A stretch of 8,056 nt of DNA from Bacteroidota bacterium. GTDB lineage: Bacteria > Bacteroidota > Bacteroidia > Flavobacteriales > Schleiferiaceae. Location of the stretch: assembly GCA_003023665.1 (NCBI GenBank), contig PXYR01000077.1, positions 1 to 8,056 of the forward strand, written 5' to 3'. Made by a program: the position numbers and the translations under genes. The notes under the pieces were generated by a model. It was not told the origin of the DNA. It searched no databases and saw only the letters and a program-made list of their open reading frames with translations. This document shows, in pieces, positions 6,504-8,056 of this stretch (within the stretch, counting starts at the first letter, position 1; every line of letters begins with the position of its first letter).

Positions 6504-6523
6504 AACCTTCTGCATAGAAGGTT
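6504..6523 (-). terminator. Hairpin immediately after the GNAT stop codon; putative terminator or attenuator
   Basis: A perfect 8-bp stem, AACCTTCT / AGAAGGTT, with loop ATGC (read on the - strand) begins on the base right after the TAA stop of the GNAT gene. It is followed by GTTTTAAAT, a short and interrupted T tail, so termination would be partial. The stem's first arm can pair instead with AAGGTT in the last codons of the GNAT gene (6528-6533, loop GTAA), giving two mutually exclusive hairpins. It may set the ratio between the aminolipid genes and the yqhD-phosphatase pair. Confidence 0.5.
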
Positions 6524-7465
6524 TTACAACCTTATATAACGCTCTTTTTTGTCCTCATATATGGAGTCAATGGGAATAAGGATACCCGTTTCTTCAACAT
6601 TACCAAAGTCTTTATTGGTAAACGTTCCAAATGTCATCATCCTTGGGCTAAGCCCCATATATTGCTTGATTAATGGCGGAACACTTTCGCCATACTTATT
6701 ACAGACCTTATTCAAATTTCGCTGTCCCGTTTTGAAAGATTTTGCAAAATCGGCAGAATCTATTGGGAATAACTCAGCATTCATTTTTAATTCGGGAACT
6801 TCAGCTCTCACTATTGGGGTCATTAAGTTTTCCTCATCGGGAAAATAGTGATTGAGAAAGTTGAGCACGTGATTACGTGCAGTCCGATTGTAGGATGGGT
6901 ACATGGTGACCTTTCCATAGAAATACTTAATGTGATGGTATTTGAGACAAATGGCCCCAAGTCCATCCCAAATATTATCTAGCGCAAACATTCCCTTCCT
7001 AGGATCATTGGCTGGTTGGTACTTGGGTTGCACCCAACTTCTTCCTAATTCAATACTAAATGGCAGGTATTCAGTGATGAATTTCTCACTGAATTGGAAG
7101 TAGTGACTCATACTTAGGTCGTTTTGCCAATCACCATTTGCGGTTATTTCAGCTCCGTCGATGAATCTATATCCTCCAACTATCTCTTGTTCTTCAGGAT
7201 TCCATACGATCAACTGTTGGTAACAGTGTTCGTTCAAGTCTAAATCATCTAAATCAACTTCTTTACCCGTTCCACCATCGGCAGAAGCAAACGTTAGTTC
7301 CCGCAATCTCCCTACTTCCCGTACAGTGTTTGGAGCATTGTGAACGTTGACTATGTAAATTTCATTATTAAGCTTACCTGTGCTCCGAATGAATACGTTT
7401 TTAGTGAGCTCTTTTTTAATCAGAGCAACATCAACAGGCGGGGCGATGTAACTTAAATCTGTCAT
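6524..7465 (-). CDS. GNAT-fold N-acyltransferase, hemolysin/OlsB-GlsB-like
   Basis: Likely transfers a 3-hydroxyacyl group (from acyl-ACP) to the amino group of an amino acid, making the lyso form of an acylated amino-acid lipid. In Sinorhizobium OlsB uses ornithine; in Bacteroides thetaiotaomicron GlsB uses glycine. It belongs to the family once labelled putative hemolysin. Residues counted from the ATG at 7465 (313 aa): RELTF at 55-59 followed by an Asp-Gly-Gly-Thr-Gly-Lys-x-x-Asp-x-Asp-Asp-x-Asp stretch (63-76), the usual signature; VGGYRF at 96-101; ELGRSWV at 139-145; and YFYGKVTMYPSYN at 181-193. A GTG 18 bases upstream (7483) is also in frame, but the ATG is preferred because a promoter-like box lies between the two. 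The PlsC-type gene ends 33 bases upstream on the same strand, the expected partner. Long for OlsB (~290 aa) but usual for Bacteroidota forms. The amino acid used cannot be read from sequence. Confidence 0.85.
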   Translation of the reverse strand: MTDLSYIAPPVDVALIKKELTKNVFIRSTGKLNNEIYIVNVHNAPNTVREVGRLRELTFASADGGTGKEVDLDDLDLNEHCYQQLIVWNPEEQEIVGGYRFIDGAEITANGDWQNDLSMSHYFQFSEKFITEYLPFSIELGRSWVQPKYQPANDPRKGMFALDNIWDGLGAICLKYHHIKYFYGKVTMYPSYNRTARNHVLNFLNHYFPDEENLMTPIVRAEVPELKMNAELFPIDSADFAKSFKTGQRNLNKVCNKYGESVPPLIKQYMGLSPRMMTFGTFTNKDFGNVEETGILIPIDSIYEDKKERYIRL

Positions 7466-7469
7466 GGTG

Positions 7470-7477
7470 CAAATATA
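7470..7477 (-). promoter_or_regulatory. TAnnTTTG promoter box directly before the GNAT start
   Basis: On the - strand TATATTTG is a perfect match to the Bacteroidota -7 consensus TAnnTTTG. It is followed by CACC and the ATG at 7465. Transcription from it would start around the ATG, giving a leaderless message. No -33 TTG is seen at the expected distance. It would let the GNAT gene be expressed apart from the acyltransferase gene upstream. Confidence 0.45.
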
Positions 7478-7498
7478 CCACACATCTTCACGATAGAT

Positions 7499-8056
7499 TT
7501 ACTCTTTTAGTTGGTAAACCTTGGATTTGATATCGTACGCCCAGTCTTGATCTTTTTTTGTCCGGTCAAATGTTTTTGAATCAATGGGTTTACCATATTT
7601 TATGACTATCGTATTGCCCTCCTGCTTTATGGTTTCTTGGGCGAGGAGAAGCATTTCAATATTAATTTTGATACTGAAGAATTTTCTAAGACGTGCAACA
7701 AAATAAAATCGTCTGGATAACCGGCCGGAAATATGAACAGGTACTACGGGTTTATTGTATTTTTTTGATTTGGTAATGAATGTCTTCTTCCAATCTAAAT
7801 CTCTAATGACCTTATATCTGGTCATTCTACTCACCATTCCTGCTGGAAAAATAAAAAGCGCCGAATCTCCCGCAAAGGCCTGATCAACCGCTTTAATTCC
7901 CTCTCTTGCAGTATTTCCAAATTTATTTACGCCAACAAATATTCCACGTAATTGTGGGATGTTTAAGAGGAGATCATTGACTAAAAACTTTACATCTTTT
8001 CTATGAATGTCAATTGCAGACATCACGGCAATAGCGTCCATGCCGCCTAGAGGATG
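7499..8056 (-). CDS. PlsC-family 1-acyl-sn-glycerol-3-phosphate / lyso-aminolipid O-acyltransferase (OlsA/GlsA-like), 5' end outside window
   Basis: Membrane-associated acyltransferase, probably adding the second, ester-linked fatty acid to the lyso-aminolipid made by the neighbouring GNAT enzyme. The window ends exactly on the catalytic histidine: the visible part begins HPLGGMD, so the reading frame runs off the edge and the Met within this motif (codon at 8039-8041) is not the start. The acid follows after five residues (HX5D) and not the classic four of HX4D. The second conserved block is FPAGMVSR (about residues 70-77 of the visible part) where FPEGTRS is usual. Next come PVVPVHISGR and a basic RLSRRFYFVARLRK stretch, probably a membrane or phosphate contact. 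185 residues are visible; the missing N-terminus should be some 60-100 residues. The stop is 33 bases before the GNAT ATG. OlsA/GlsA role is inferred from this pairing; a general phospholipid acyltransferase is the alternative. Confidence 0.85.
   Translation of the reverse strand, partial: HPLGGMDAIAVMSAIDIHRKDVKFLVNDLLLNIPQLRGIFVGVNKFGNTAREGIKAVDQAFAGDSALFIFPAGMVSRMTRYKVIRDLDWKKTFITKSKKYNKPVVPVHISGRLSRRFYFVARLRKFFSIKINIEMLLLAQETIKQEGNTIVIKYGKPIDSKTFDRTKKDQDWAYDIKSKVYQLKE

Noticed and set aside
7466..7483. GTG at 7483 as the start of the GNAT gene
   Set aside because: The six extra codons overlap the TATATTTG promoter box, and the ATG at 7465 gives a normal N-terminus; the GTG form remains possible only if transcription comes from further upstream.
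1..8056. CRISPR array, tRNA/rRNA genes, riboswitches or a dif site
   Set aside because: No regularly spaced repeats, cloverleaf-type sequence, or known riboswitch core was seen on either strand; all gaps are 126 bases or shorter and no dif-like XerC/XerD half-site pair stood out.

Overview
The window looks like an ordinary chromosomal segment from a member of the Bacteroidota, probably a flavobacterium- or cytophaga-like marine or aquatic relative. The evidence is an AT-rich composition, short intergenic gaps, mostly weak Shine-Dalgarno sites, promoter-like TAnnTTTG boxes next to start codons, the divergent xerD/aroQ pair (an arrangement I recall as common in this phylum), and a hemolysin-type GNAT gene paired with a PlsC-type acyltransferase. 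I see no mobile element, tRNA, rRNA or CRISPR array. Species-level assignment is not possible from the sequence alone.

Left part (1-2827): the end of an FKBP-type peptidyl-prolyl isomerase gene (+ strand, cut at the window edge) converges on a class-3-like NAD(P)+ aldehyde dehydrogenase gene (- strand). A strong hairpin between them can act as a terminator for both strands. Upstream of the dehydrogenase, after a 126-base gap holding an inverted repeat, lies xerD (- strand, GTG start).

Middle (2816-4730): divergent from xerD is aroQ (type II 3-dehydroquinate dehydratase, shikimate pathway). It is followed one base later by a polytopic membrane protein of the O-antigen ligase / Wzy polymerase family, so the two are probably co-translated. 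This unit runs tail-to-tail, with a 9-base coding overlap, into the right-hand block.

Right part (4722-8056): four - strand genes, in transcription order: a PlsC-type lysophospholipid acyltransferase (OlsA/GlsA-like, cut at its catalytic His), an OlsB/GlsB-like N-acyltransferase, a YqhD-type NADPH-dependent aldehyde reductase, and a low-molecular-weight phosphatase with the cysteine triad of thioredoxin-coupled arsenate reductases. The first two are the expected pair for making acylated amino-acid lipids (ornithine or glycine lipids) of the envelope. The last two share one base of their coding sequences and form a redox/aldehyde-stress module. A hairpin directly after the GNAT stop codon may separate the two pairs, and it can refold with the last codons of the GNAT gene.

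I did not find a clearly new defence or mobile system. The points most worth a second look are the aminolipid/aldehyde/redox gene cluster, the refolding hairpin at the GNAT stop, the unusual HX5D and FPAG motifs of the acyltransferase, the ArsC-like protein outside any arsenic operon, and the aroQ-membrane polymerase coupling.
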